Below, one piece after another: positions 41,533-49,260 of a DNA stretch of 64,000 bases. Source of the stretch: Phycisphaeraceae bacterium (GTDB taxonomy: Bacteria > Planctomycetota > Phycisphaerae > Phycisphaerales > UBA1924); the NCBI GenBank assembly GCA_015200025.1, contig CP054186.1:1674001-1738000 (forward strand). Direction: 5' to 3'. Position 1 is the first letter of the stretch. Each line of letters starts with the position of its first letter. The position numbers and the translations under genes are program-made. The notes beneath the pieces were generated by a model, which was not told where the DNA came from, made no database searches, and worked only from the letters and a program-made list of their open reading frames with translations.

Positions 41533-42279
41533 TTAGGGGAGGATGTTGTAGCGGAGGATGCAGCGGAGGGCGGAGAGCCCGTCGGTCCAACGGATTTTCT
41601 TGCCGTCGGCGTAGGTCCGCCCGGCGTAGGAGACGGCGACCTCGAAGACGCGGACCCGGCGCGGCGTGTGGGTCTCGACGAGGCGCATGCGGGCGAGGCG
41701 GGCGACGATCTCGGGCTCGACGCCGAAACGGTTCTCGCGGAGGACGAGCCGCTCGGCCACGGGCCTGGAGAAGGCCTTGAGGCAGCACTCGATGTCGGTG
41801 AGGTTGAGGTTGGTGAAAACGTTGCTCAGGAGGGTGATGAATCGGTTGGCGACGGCGTGCCAGAAGTAGAGGACGCGGTGGGTGGAGCCGAGGAACCGTG
41901 AGCCGATGACGGCGTCGGCGCGGTCGTCGAGGATGGGGGCGAGGAGGGCGGGGTGGTCGCGTGGGTCGTACTCGAGGTCGGCGTCGTGAACGAGGACGAG
42001 GTCGGCGCCGTCGTCGAGTGCGGCCTTGAGCGCGGTGCGGATCGCGGCGCCCTTGCCGGCGTTGCGCGGGTGGTGGTGGATGATGACATCGGCGCGGCCT
42101 CGCAGGGATTCGAGTGCGTCGCGGGTGCCGTCGGTGGAGCCGTCGTCGACGATGATGAGTCGTCGCTCGAGCGGCGTGCCGTCGGGGAGTGTCGGGGGCG
42201 GCGTGTGATCGAGGCGTTGGACGGCGCGGGCGATCAGGTCGCGTTCGTTGTAGACGGGGATGAGGACGGCGAGCCGCAC
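41533..42279 (-). CDS. Family 2 glycosyltransferase
   Basis: 248 residues from a GTG start. 'RLAVLIPVYNERDLI', 'LIIVDDGSTDGTRDAL', 'NAGKGAAIRTALKAAL', 'LVLVHDADLEYDP' (DxD metal site) and 'AVIGSRFLGST' mark a GT-A enzyme of the undecaprenyl-phosphate glycosyltransferase type. 'YAGRTYADGKKIRWTDGL' is the typical C-terminal motif of the DPM1/Ppm1-like group. An in-frame ATG 75 bases upstream would add a Pro/Arg-rich, non-homologous tail. A TACCCT box five bases before the GTG favours the GTG. Confidence 0.88.
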   Translation of the reverse strand: MRLAVLIPVYNERDLIARAVQRLDHTPPPTLPDGTPLERRLIIVDDGSTDGTRDALESLRGRADVIIHHHPRNAGKGAAIRTALKAALDDGADLVLVHDADLEYDPRDHPALLAPILDDRADAVIGSRFLGSTHRVLYFWHAVANRFITLLSNVFTNLNLTDIECCLKAFSRPVAERLVLRENRFGVEPEIVARLARMRLVETHTPRRVRVFEVAVSYAGRTYADGKKIRWTDGLSALRCILRYNILP

Positions 42280-42284
42280 GGCGA

Positions 42285-42290
42285 AGGGTA
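42285..42290 (-). promoter_or_regulatory. -10 box TACCCT of glycosyltransferase gene, leaderless
   Basis: Five bases upstream of the GTG at 42279, inside what would be coding sequence if the upstream ATG were used. Confidence 0.4.
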
Positions 42291-42453
42291 CAGGGCCCGA
42301 ACGCGCGGTGCGCGGGCGGGGTGGAGTCCCCGCTGGGGCGTCGCGGGGCGGCATCCGGCGGGCGGTGACGGGCGAAAGGAAGAGTGCGGGGGCGGGGAAC
42401 CCGGCGGGGGGTGCGGTCGTACAGATTGATGACGGTCAATGAAAGGAGCGACC

Positions 42454-42696
42454 ATGCCGCGGAACAACGAACAGATCTCGGCGGAGCGGCTCTGCGACGC
42501 GGCGACGGTCTGCCTCCGCGTGGTCGCGACGATGGGCGAGGATTTCGGGGGCGTGTGGCCTTACCCGTCGGCGGTGTACGCGTCGGGGCTGGCGCCGGCG
42601 GAGATGATGGCGTTCAGCGCGTGGGAGGTGGAGGAGGCGTCGCGGTTTTTGGTGAGGCTGGGGATGATCGATCCGCCGCGAGACCGGCGGGGCTGA
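42454..42696 (+). CDS. Small soluble protein, unknown
   Basis: 80 residues. AAAGGAG (42442-42448) sits five bases before this ATG and would lie inside the gene if the ATG at 42439 were used, so the second ATG is the start. Mostly helical: 'AERLCDAATVCLRVVATMGE' and 'MMAFSAWEVEEASRFLVRLG'. No cysteine pairs or membrane segment. No family recognised. Confidence 0.6.
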   Translation: MPRNNEQISAERLCDAATVCLRVVATMGEDFGGVWPYPSAVYASGLAPAEMMAFSAWEVEEASRFLVRLGMIDPPRDRRG

Positions 42697-42756
42697 GCGT
42701 TCGAGAGTGTTGTCAACCTCCCGCCGCCGGGACGGTCGTGGTGACCGCCCCGGCGG

Positions 42757-42762
42757 TATTCT
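42757..42762 (+). promoter_or_regulatory. -10 box TATTCT, leaderless
   Basis: Six bases before the ATG at 42769; no Shine-Dalgarno. Confidence 0.45.
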
Positions 42763-42768
42763 TTGGGG

Positions 42769-43005
42769 ATGAGCCAGGGTCAACACCGCGGCGGGGTGCA
42801 TCACCGGGTCTCGTGCCCGAGGTGCGACGTGGACAAGGTCTTCATGGGGACGCGGAAGTTCCACGAGGGGCGGCGGTGGGGGCTCCTCGGCGATCTGGGC
42901 GAGTTGTTCGTGAACAAAGAGACGTTCGACGTGTACGCGTGCCCGGTGTGCGGGTCGGTGGAGTTTTTCGTGGACGGGATCGGGGAGCATCTCAGGCCGC
43001 AGTGA
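42769..43005 (+). CDS. Small zinc-ribbon protein
   Basis: 78 residues with two CxxC knuckles: 'VSCPRCDVDK' (Cys16, Cys19) and 'YACPVCGSVEFF' (about Cys58, Cys61), the spacing of a single zinc ribbon. A Lys/Arg-rich helix lies between them. The first ATG is used rather than a TTG six bases upstream. It lies 15 bases before the next gene, so the two are probably one transcript. Role unknown; could be nucleic-acid or protein binding. Confidence 0.7.
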   Translation: MSQGQHRGGVHHRVSCPRCDVDKVFMGTRKFHEGRRWGLLGDLGELFVNKETFDVYACPVCGSVEFFVDGIGEHLRPQ

Positions 43006-43020
43006 GGCGAGGGAGAGGCG

Positions 43021-43317
43021 ATGGGCAAGGGCGAGCACTATTCGTCGTATCAGCGGAAGGTCATCAATCGCTTCTATGAGCACGCGGACACGCGGCACCT
43101 GACGCGGGTGCAGGAACTGGTGTCGGAGATCTACCTGTCGGCGGCGGAGGGGAAGGCCGGGAAGGCGTGGGAGGGGATGTGGGCCAAGGCCGGGGAGGCG
43201 CTGGCGAAGGTGGGCGCGACGCCGGCGCAGGTGGCGCGGGCCATCGGGTCGAAAGACCCCAAGGCTCTGGCGGCGGTGGTGGGCGAGGTGGCGGGTCGGC
43301 TCAACGGGGGGCGGTGA
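43021..43317 (+). CDS. Small conserved-type helical protein, unknown
   Basis: 98 residues. GGGAG precedes the ATG. 'GEHYSSYQRKVINRFYEHAD' and 'RVQELVSEIYLSAAEGKAGK' suggest a helical protein; the charged, Ala-rich sequence has no signal peptide or membrane segment. It is downstream of the zinc-ribbon gene and probably translated from the same message. I have seen this kind of short protein in planctomycete genomes but cannot name a function. Confidence 0.6.
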   Translation: MGKGEHYSSYQRKVINRFYEHADTRHLTRVQELVSEIYLSAAEGKAGKAWEGMWAKAGEALAKVGATPAQVARAIGSKDPKALAAVVGEVAGRLNGGR

Positions 43318-43385
43318 ACTCGCCCGCGGTTGATATTCTATAACATTCGTCGTGTCATGATTTCGTCAAGTTGGGCACGTCACGG

Positions 43386-43414
43386 TTGACCGTGTGAGCC
43401 TTCGGTGGTAGGGT
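43386..43414 (+). promoter_or_regulatory. Promoter TTGACC-N17-TAGGGT
   Basis: The -35 TTGACC (43386-43391) and -10 TAGGGT (43409-43414) are 17 bases apart. Predicted start of transcription falls on the tandem repeat that follows. An AT-rich stretch with TATAAC lies further up at 43340. Confidence 0.5.
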
Positions 43415-43421
43415 GCTCGTG

Positions 43422-43469
43422 CCCGGGCGTGAACCCGGGCGTGAACCCGGGCGTGAACCCGGGCGTGAA
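43422..43469 (+). repeat. Four tandem copies of 12-mer CCCGGGCGTGAA
   Basis: Perfect copies at 43422, 43434, 43446 and 43458. They sit between the promoter and the AGGAG ribosome binding site, so they would form the 5' untranslated leader. Each contains the palindrome CCCGGG. If an upstream GTG were used they would encode PGRE repeats in frame. Confidence 0.9.
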
Positions 43470-43484
43470 GCAGGAGAACCTGTG

Positions 43485-44507
43485 ATGCGCCTGAGACTTT
43501 GGGGTCGGATTTTGGAGCTGGCGGCGTCCGGCGAGATGGGACGCCGGGCGAGTGTGGCGGCGACGGGGATGCTGGGCGTCGCGGTGGCGGGCGGGGTGTC
43601 GAGAGCCGATGAGCCATGCCCATCATCATGCGACCTCGGGGTGTACGCCGCGAACATCGGGGACATGGACGGCGACGGCGTGTCGGACGTGGCGGTGTGC
43701 GACCCGATGGCCGGGGTCGTCGAGATCTTCGGCGGCGATGGCTCATTGCTCTGCCGGCTGACGGCGCCGATGGAGGAGGGGCTCTTCGGTTTCGCGGTTT
43801 TCCCGGTGTGCGATGTGGACGGCGACGGCTTCCCCGAGATCGCGGTCGCCTCGCTCACGGATTACGATCAGGAATTCCCCGGCGGGATCATCCACCTGTA
43901 CTCGGTCGTGAAATGCAAAGAAGTGGCGTACCTGAAGAATGTGGACGGCGTGGCGGCGCCGGCGGTGAGCCTGGTGGGCGATCTCGACGGCGACGGGACG
44001 GTCGGGTACGCGGACCTGTTGATGCTCCTGGCGGGCCTCGGCGGCGAGGACCTCGAGGCCGACCCGTACGCGCTGGACGTGAACGCGGACGGGGTGGTGG
44101 ATTTCGCGGACGCGGTGGAACTGCTCGGCCTGGAGGGGACGCAGGCGGTGTCGGCGTGCGAGGCGTCGGTGGCGGCGCTGGTGTCGGGGTCGGAGTCGTT
44201 GCTGAACGACCCGATGTACACGGGTGTGCTTGGGGCGTGCGGCGAGGTCTTGTCGCAGGGGCCGATCGGGTGCTTGATCTGCGCGATCAGGTGCGGGTCG
44301 CATATGAAGAAGGCGGCCGAGTGTGTCTTCAGCCAGCGTCGGCGCATTGCCGAGTTGTGCGATCCGCTCGCCGATCAGGGCCGCATCTTTGAGTATACGG
44401 AGTGCTTTCGAGAACAGCGGTTGGCCACGACGCGTTGCTTACAAGACGTCGCAGGTGCGGCGGGCTCGTGCGGCTCGTGCATTTACAAGTGCTTCCGCGC
44501 ACTGTAG
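43485..44507 (+). CDS. Secreted FG-GAP/dockerin-type surface protein with Cys-rich tail
   Basis: 340 residues. AGGAG lies before the ATG. A signal peptide with a long N-region ends near residue 41 (SRA-D). Two FG-GAP-like calcium loops ('NIGDMDGDGVSDVAVCD', 'PVCDVDGDGFPEIAVAS') are followed by a pair of dockerin-like EF-hands ('DLDGDGTVGYADLLMLLA', 'DVNADGVVDFADAVELLG'). The last 110 residues contain twelve cysteines, ending 'GSCGSCIYKCF'. Exported and probably calcium-stabilised on the cell surface. It heads a run with two paralogous lipoproteins. Confidence 0.7.
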   Translation: MRLRLWGRILELAASGEMGRRASVAATGMLGVAVAGGVSRADEPCPSSCDLGVYAANIGDMDGDGVSDVAVCDPMAGVVEIFGGDGSLLCRLTAPMEEGLFGFAVFPVCDVDGDGFPEIAVASLTDYDQEFPGGIIHLYSVVKCKEVAYLKNVDGVAAPAVSLVGDLDGDGTVGYADLLMLLAGLGGEDLEADPYALDVNADGVVDFADAVELLGLEGTQAVSACEASVAALVSGSESLLNDPMYTGVLGACGEVLSQGPIGCLICAIRCGSHMKKAAECVFSQRRRIAELCDPLADQGRIFEYTECFREQRLATTRCLQDVAGAAGSCGSCIYKCFRAL

Positions 44508-44522
44508 CGGAGAGTATTGAGC

Positions 44523-45251
44523 ATGGTGCGTCCGGCGTGGTTGTGGTGTTCGATCGTGGCGGTTGCTGGGTGCGCGACCGAGGATGACCGTGTCGCGACA
44601 TCTTCGGCCGTGATCGCCGACTCGGGTTCGGTGGAGGCCGCGCCGGTGATGGGGGCGAGTACTGGGCCGGTCGTCGCCGTCGAGACGGGTCGGGTCGGGG
44701 GTGGCGGGGTCGGTCTCTCGGGCGATTCGGCGGGCGAGCTGTGGAGGAGGGTTCAGGGGGTGCTGAGCGGCCGTGCGGGCGCCTCGGACGCGCTGTTCGA
44801 GGCGCTCGGGGCCGCGGATCCGGGACGGCTCCGCTCGGCGAGGTATGAGGTCATTCCCGATGCGGATGTGGCATGGTACCCGGAGGCGGCGCTCTGGCTG
44901 TCGGACGCGTTCACGGTGTCGGGCTTTGACGTTCGGCTCGAGCCCGAGGGGCTCCGGGCGCTGGATCGGTGGATCCTCGAGCAGGCGGGGCGTCGGGATC
45001 CGTCGGGGATGGTGCTCGCGTTGGATGGCTTGGATCAGTTGCTCGCGGGTCTGATGATCGATACGTCGGCGTTGACCGGCGGGATGTTCGAGGGCGGGCC
45101 GTACTTATACATCGCGGCTTTGGCGTGGAGGTTGCAGGTCTTGTCGAGGATGGCCGAGTGTGGCCCGCTGGGCGAGACGGTTGCGCGCCCGAGGATTGAT
45201 GGGCTCACGTCGATCCGCCGGGGCGAGCGAGGGCTCGAAGAGGTACCGTGA
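44523..45251 (+). CDS. Lipoprotein A of a tandem paralogous pair
   Basis: 242 residues. Lipobox 'VAVAGC' gives a lipidated Cys19. After a Gly/Ser/Val-rich linker (to about 75) comes a helical domain: 'GELWRRVQGVLSGRAGASDA', 'ALDRWILEQAGRRDPSGMV', 'ALDGLDQLLAGLM'. The same order is seen in the next gene. It starts 15 bases after the FG-GAP gene, and its stop TGA overlaps the next ATG. Function unknown. Confidence 0.65.
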   Translation: MVRPAWLWCSIVAVAGCATEDDRVATSSAVIADSGSVEAAPVMGASTGPVVAVETGRVGGGGVGLSGDSAGELWRRVQGVLSGRAGASDALFEALGAADPGRLRSARYEVIPDADVAWYPEAALWLSDAFTVSGFDVRLEPEGLRALDRWILEQAGRRDPSGMVLALDGLDQLLAGLMIDTSALTGGMFEGGPYLYIAALAWRLQVLSRMAECGPLGETVARPRIDGLTSIRRGERGLEEVP

Positions 45252-46090
45252 TGATGTCGAATGAAAGGGATCGGTTCGCATCGTGGGGTGGTTGGGGTTT
45301 GGAGAGGAGGGTGGGCCGGGCGTCGACGGCTTGGCTGACGGCGGCGTTTGCGGTGGTATGGGCGTCCGGGTGCGGCGGGGCTCGACCGGCCGGGGGGAAC
45401 GCGCCGGTGACGGGTCTGGGGACGGACGTGGGGGCGTCGGGGCGTGTGGCCGAGGATCGCGGGGGGTCGGATGCCGGGGACACGAAGGCGATGGATGAGG
45501 CCCCATCGCGGCGGGTGAGCGCGGAGGACGTCTGGCGTTGGATCGTTGCGCACATGGAGAAGGAGGTCGCCGGATCGGTCTCGCGCGTGGGCGTAGAACA
45601 GGCGGTCGATCCGGCGGGGGACCGTTTGTTCGAGGCGCTGACGGCCGGTGACGCCGCCTCGTATCGAGCCGTGTCGTACCGGATTGTTGAGCCCGACGTC
45701 GAGACGTACGGCTTTCTCGATCCGATGTCGCCGGCCGATTGTTTCTATGCGGGGGGAGTGTGCGTGGAGATCCGTGGGTCGGTGATGATGAGGGCGATCG
45801 ACCGTTGGGCGGGTTCGCAGCGCGAGCGGCGGACGCCGGAGGAACTCGGCGCGGCGCTGGAGAATCTGGATCAGCTGCTGGCGGGCGTCATGGAGAGCGC
45901 GAGGCGGGCCGGGGCGATCGATATTTATGCGTACACCGGGCTCACGAGGCTGCACCTTCTCAAGACGTGGCACGGGTCGGTGGATCGGTCGCGGTCGGTT
46001 GCGTGGGCCGAGCGTGAGATCAGGCTGGCGCCGATGATCCGTCGTTCGGCCGACCCCGGCGATGATCGTCTCGACGGGCCCCTGCCGTAG
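45251..46090 (+). CDS. Lipoprotein B of a tandem paralogous pair
   Basis: 279 residues from the ATG that shares one base with the upstream stop (TGATG), implying coupled translation; a GTG three bases earlier is the alternative. Lipobox 'VWASGC'. 'AEDVWRWIVAHMEKEVAGS', 'MRAIDRWAGSQRERRTPEEL' and 'ALENLDQLLAGVM' align with lipoprotein A, so the pair arose by duplication. The middle loop has an extra Cys pair ('ADCFYAGGVCVEI'). Function unknown. Confidence 0.65.
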   Translation: MMSNERDRFASWGGWGLERRVGRASTAWLTAAFAVVWASGCGGARPAGGNAPVTGLGTDVGASGRVAEDRGGSDAGDTKAMDEAPSRRVSAEDVWRWIVAHMEKEVAGSVSRVGVEQAVDPAGDRLFEALTAGDAASYRAVSYRIVEPDVETYGFLDPMSPADCFYAGGVCVEIRGSVMMRAIDRWAGSQRERRTPEELGAALENLDQLLAGVMESARRAGAIDIYAYTGLTRLHLLKTWHGSVDRSRSVAWAEREIRLAPMIRRSADPGDDRLDGPLP

Positions 46091-46114
46091 GGGTGGGGGC
46101 TGTTCCGGCCCGCG

Positions 46115-46120
46115 TAGCAT
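46115..46120 (+). promoter_or_regulatory. -10 box TAGCAT, leaderless
   Basis: Six bases before the ATG at 46127; no Shine-Dalgarno. Confidence 0.45.
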
Positions 46121-46126
46121 TGGCGG

Positions 46127-46795
46127 ATGTCGATGCTGTCGAAAGTGATGCGGCGGGCGCGGGTGGCGCTGGACCCCAGGCTGGGCGTGGTGCGGGTGGC
46201 GTTGTCGCGTTCGCTGTGCTCGGCGCGTCGGCTGATCGGGCTGCGCGCGGTGGCGGACGCGGCGGCGAGACGCGGTGTGCCGGGGGCGTTTATCGAGTGC
46301 GGGACGTACCTGGGCGGCTCGTCGGCGGTGATCGCGGAGCGGCTGTGGGCGCGGGACCCGGGCGTGGCGGTGTATTTGTTCGACGTGTTCACGGGGATGC
46401 CCGAGCCGGGGCCGGACGATCCGAAAGAGGCGTGGGACGATGTGGGGAAGTTTGTGTCGAGCCCGGAGGAGGTGCGGCGGACGTATCAGATGGCGGGGCT
46501 GCCGACGGACCGGGTGACGATCACGGCGGGGCTGTTCGAGAGGACGTTGCCGGGGTTTGCGTCGCCGGCGGTGTCGGTGCTGCACGTGGATTGTGATTGG
46601 TACGAGCCGGTGGACCTGGTGCTGCGGACGTTCTACGACAAGGTGAGCCCGGGAGGGACGGTGATCTTCGATGACTACGGGCACTGGTCGGGGTGCCGCA
46701 AGGCGGTGGACCGGTTCTTGGAGGAGCGTGGGCTGCGGGTGTCGTTGACGCCGATCGATCGGACGAGCCATTACTTCATCAAGCCCGGGGCGTGA
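46127..46795 (+). CDS. TylF/MycF-family O-methyltransferase
   Basis: 222 residues. SAM-dependent, metal-requiring methylation of a sugar hydroxyl is the family role (macrocin O-methyltransferase). 'FIECGTYLGGSSAVIAE' is motif I, 'VYLFDVFTGMPEP' gives the acidic residue binding the SAM ribose, and 'VLHVDCDWYEPVDLVL' plus 'VIFDDYGHW' provide the Asp metal ligands. The neighbours are another methyltransferase and a GT4 glycosyltransferase, so it probably decorates a surface glycan. Confidence 0.9.
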   Translation: MSMLSKVMRRARVALDPRLGVVRVALSRSLCSARRLIGLRAVADAAARRGVPGAFIECGTYLGGSSAVIAERLWARDPGVAVYLFDVFTGMPEPGPDDPKEAWDDVGKFVSSPEEVRRTYQMAGLPTDRVTITAGLFERTLPGFASPAVSVLHVDCDWYEPVDLVLRTFYDKVSPGGTVIFDDYGHWSGCRKAVDRFLEERGLRVSLTPIDRTSHYFIKPGA

Positions 46796-46855
46796 TGGCA
46801 TCGTGGAGGGAGCCCGGGGCGCGGGGTGCGGGTGGTGGGGTGATGGTGTTGGGGT

Positions 46856-46861
46856 TACAGT
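46856..46861 (+). promoter_or_regulatory. -10 box TACAGT, leaderless
   Basis: Six bases before the GTG at 46868; no Shine-Dalgarno. Confidence 0.45.
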
Positions 46862-46867
46862 GGGGTC

Positions 46868-47623
46868 GTGGCAGAAAGCGTGGAAGCGCGTGTGCTGGGC
46901 CCTCGTCCGGAGTTGGACGAGCGGTCGTCGTACGTGCCGCGGGCGGGGCAGGAATGGTTCATCGTGACGGGGCTGGCGCGCGCGGTGCCGGGGGCGTTGT
47001 CGCGGTGGGGCCCCTCGGGCGGCGGGCGGGTGCTGGACGTGGGGTGCGGCCGGCAGCCGTTCCGTGGGATGCTGGAGGGGATGGGGCTGGCGTATGAGGG
47101 GCTGGACACGCAGCAGAACGCGGACGGGACGGTGGCGCACGTGTGCGCGATCGACGGGGACCTGCCGGCGGGGCTCTCGGCGGGGTCGTTCGATCTGGTG
47201 TTGTGCACGGAGGTGCTGGAGCACGTGGCGGACTGGGGGCGTGCGTGGGGGAACATCGCGGGGTTGATGAGGCCGGGGGGGCGGGCGGTGGTGACGTGCC
47301 CGTTTGTGTACCCGCTGCACGAGGAGCCGTACGACTTCTGGCGTGCGACGCCGCACGCGCTGGCGTACTGGTCGGGTCGATCGGGGCTGAGGGTGGTGGA
47401 GTCGTCGCGGGTGGGTGGCGGGCTGGAGGCGCTCGGGACGGCGCTGGCGTCGGTTCGGGTGAGATCGTGCGGAGGGATCGGGGGGATGGCGACGGCGGCG
47501 GCGCTGCAGGCGTGGCGTCGGGTTGGGCTGTGGGCGCTGAAGCGCGGGTGGGTGCGGGGCGTGGTGGAGGGGCGGGGGGGGTTGTACGTGTCGAACCTGG
47601 TGGTGCTGGAGAAGCCGGCGTGA
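46868..47623 (+). CDS. Class I SAM-dependent methyltransferase
   Basis: 251 residues from a GTG start. 'GRVLDVGCGRQPFRGML' is motif I, 'YEGLDTQQNADG' motif post-I, 'FDLVLCTEVLEHV' motif II and 'LMRPGGRAVVTCPFVYPLHE' motif III with 'EPYDFWRATPHAL', common in glycan-locus methyltransferases. The stop overlaps the GTG of the following glycosyltransferase by four bases (GTGA), so the two are translationally coupled. Confidence 0.85.
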   Translation: MAESVEARVLGPRPELDERSSYVPRAGQEWFIVTGLARAVPGALSRWGPSGGGRVLDVGCGRQPFRGMLEGMGLAYEGLDTQQNADGTVAHVCAIDGDLPAGLSAGSFDLVLCTEVLEHVADWGRAWGNIAGLMRPGGRAVVTCPFVYPLHEEPYDFWRATPHALAYWSGRSGLRVVESSRVGGGLEALGTALASVRVRSCGGIGGMATAAALQAWRRVGLWALKRGWVRGVVEGRGGLYVSNLVVLEKPA

Positions 47624-48807
47624 GCGGGGTCGTGCGAGGGGCGTTGAGGTTGGTGTTTTTTTCGAGCATGGGGGGCTCGGCGTGGGGCGGGAGCGAGGTG
47701 TTGTGGAGCCGGGCGGCGTGGCGGGCGCTCGAGGCCGGGCACCGGGTGACGGTGAGCGTGTTCGATCATGGCGCGGAGGCGCCCGAGGTGGCGTCGCTGG
47801 CGCGGGCGGGGGCGGCGGTGGTGGGGCGCGAACGGCGGCCGTCGCGGGTCGCGTCGTGGTTCGGCACGCCCGGGTGGCTTCGATCGTTTGAGGGGGTTGA
47901 CGCGGTGTGCGTGTCGCAGGGGGCGGCGTTTGAGGCGGCGGGTCGGCGGGCGACGAGGCCGATGGTGCGCTGGTTGACGCGGTCGGGCGTGCCGTTCGTG
48001 AACGTGGTGCAGTTCAACCGGCCCGGGGCGTCGCTGGGTTGGGCCGTGCGGGGGTTGGCGGGGGCGTTCTACCGCGGGGCATCGCGGAACCTGTTCGTGG
48101 CGGGACGGAACATCGGCGAGGCGTCGGCGGTGCTGGGGTTCGAGGTCCCGCGGGCTGGCGTGATCCGCAACCCCGTGAACCTGACCGATGTCTCGGCGCT
48201 CCCGTGGCCCGCGGAGGACGGCGTGGCGAGGCTGGCGTGCGTGGGTCGGCTCCACGTGGCGGCGAAGGGACAGGATCTGCTGCTCGAAGCGTTCTCGCGG
48301 CGGGCGTGGCGAGACGGGGTGTGGCGGCTGACGCTGGCGGGCTCGGGCGAGGACCGCGCGGCGCTGACCGATCAGGCGTCGCGCCTCGGGCTGGCGGGGA
48401 ACATCGAGTTTGCGGGCGAAGTGGCGGATGTGAGGTCGCTCTGGGCGGGGCATCACCTGCTGGTGTTGCCGTCGCGGGCGGAAGGGACGCCCCTCGCGAT
48501 GGTGGAGGCGATGCTGATGGGGAGGGCGGGTGTGGTGAGCGACGTGGGCGGGTGTGCGGAGTGGGTGTCGGAGGGCGAGAGTGGTTTCGTGGCGGCGTCG
48601 GCGGGCGGGGTGAGCGGTGGGCCGCCGGATGTTGGGACGGTGGGCGCGGCGTTGGACCGGGCGTGGGCGGCGCGGGGCGCGTGGCGAGAGATGGGCGAGC
48701 GTGCGAGGCGTGCGGCGCTGGGGCTGTACGACCCCGACCCGGGATCGACGCTGCTGCGGCACCTGGAGGATGCGGCCCGTCGGGGTCGGATCGGGGAGAG
48801 CGGTTAA
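47620..48807 (+). CDS. GT4-family (GT-B) glycosyltransferase
   Basis: 395 residues. N-terminal 'LVFFSSMGGSAWGGSEVLWS' is the acceptor-side motif of GT4 enzymes. The donor-binding half has 'RLACVGRLHVAAKGQDLLLE', 'GEVADVRSLWAGHHLLVLPS' and 'AEGTPLAMVEAMLMGRAGVV', which includes the E-x7-E region. Makes a sugar linkage on a surface polysaccharide from a nucleotide sugar. The GTG is chosen because it overlaps the upstream stop and begins the homologous region; the longer frame upstream is antisense-like Gly/Ala sequence. Its stop overlaps the next convergent gene's stop. Confidence 0.88.
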   Translation: MSGVVRGALRLVFFSSMGGSAWGGSEVLWSRAAWRALEAGHRVTVSVFDHGAEAPEVASLARAGAAVVGRERRPSRVASWFGTPGWLRSFEGVDAVCVSQGAAFEAAGRRATRPMVRWLTRSGVPFVNVVQFNRPGASLGWAVRGLAGAFYRGASRNLFVAGRNIGEASAVLGFEVPRAGVIRNPVNLTDVSALPWPAEDGVARLACVGRLHVAAKGQDLLLEAFSRRAWRDGVWRLTLAGSGEDRAALTDQASRLGLAGNIEFAGEVADVRSLWAGHHLLVLPSRAEGTPLAMVEAMLMGRAGVVSDVGGCAEWVSEGESGFVAASAGGVSGGPPDVGTVGAALDRAWAARGAWREMGERARRAALGLYDPDPGSTLLRHLEDAARRGRIGESG

Positions 48808-49211
48808 CGCCTGAGGAAGGCTTTGAGTCGTTCGGAGAGGGTGAATTCGGAGAGGTCCTTGAGTTCGCCGGCGTCGAGGAGGACCCCGCCGCAGGTTCGG
48901 CAGACGTCGATGATGACGTGGGGCTGGCGTGGGTCGGGGACCTTGACGAGTGGCGAGGCGTCGCGTGGGCATTGACGCGAGCCGTCGCCGTGGACTTGGA
49001 GGTCGTAGTTCTGAGCGGTGCCGTAGTCGATGGCGTTGATGCCGAGGGAGCCGCCGTCGGCGCGGAGGGTGGATTCGAGCTCGTAGGGGTCGAACCAGAG
49101 AGCGCCGCACCGGCCGCAGTGCTCGACTTCGAGCGTGGAGGTGACGGGCATTTTCTCCATGATGGTGGCGCACTTGGGGCAGCGGATCTTGCCCTTGGGA
49201 GTGAGGTCCAT
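48804..49211 (-). CDS. Double zinc-ribbon protein (zf-TFIIB type)
   Basis: 135 residues. Two TFIIB-like ribbons: 'IRCPKCATIMEKM' with 'HCGRCGALWFDPYELE', and 'CPRDASPLVKV' with 'VCRTCGGVLLDAGEL'. The second has one knuckle as C-x-R rather than CxxC, so it may hold zinc weakly. The 'CxxCgglWfD.gEL' ending is diagnostic of zf-TFIIB proteins, a family of uncharacterised bacterial zinc proteins. The ATG fits the first ribbon, with a TACACT box upstream. Confidence 0.82.
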   Translation of the reverse strand: MDLTPKGKIRCPKCATIMEKMPVTSTLEVEHCGRCGALWFDPYELESTLRADGGSLGINAIDYGTAQNYDLQVHGDGSRQCPRDASPLVKVPDPRQPHVIIDVCRTCGGVLLDAGELKDLSEFTLSERLKAFLRR

Positions 49212-49217
49212 GGGAAG

Positions 49218-49223
49218 AGTGTA
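49218..49223 (-). promoter_or_regulatory. -10 box TACACT of zinc-ribbon gene, leaderless
   Basis: Six bases upstream of the ATG at 49211, in a 49-base divergent gap shared with the dipeptidase promoter. Confidence 0.45.
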
Positions 49224-49249
49224 ACGCCCGGGGGCGGCGGGGCGGGCGC

Positions 49250-49255
49250 TATATT
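49250..49255 (+). promoter_or_regulatory. -10 box TATATT of dipeptidase gene, leaderless
   Basis: Five bases before the ATG at 49261. It matches the sigma-70 consensus at five of six bases. A GTG three bases before the ATG is possible but closer to the box. Confidence 0.55.
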
Positions 49256-49260
49256 GCGTG

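Noticed and set aside
42439..42453. ATG at 42439 as start of the 80-residue protein
   Set aside because: The AAAGGAG ribosome binding site would then lie inside the coding sequence; the ATG at 42454 has it at correct spacing.
43422..43469. CRISPR array
   Set aside because: Repeats are contiguous 12-mers with no spacers, and there are no cas genes.
46796..46867. tRNA or small RNA gene in the gap
   Set aside because: No cloverleaf or T-loop GGTTCRA pattern; the gap is G-rich with only a promoter-like box.
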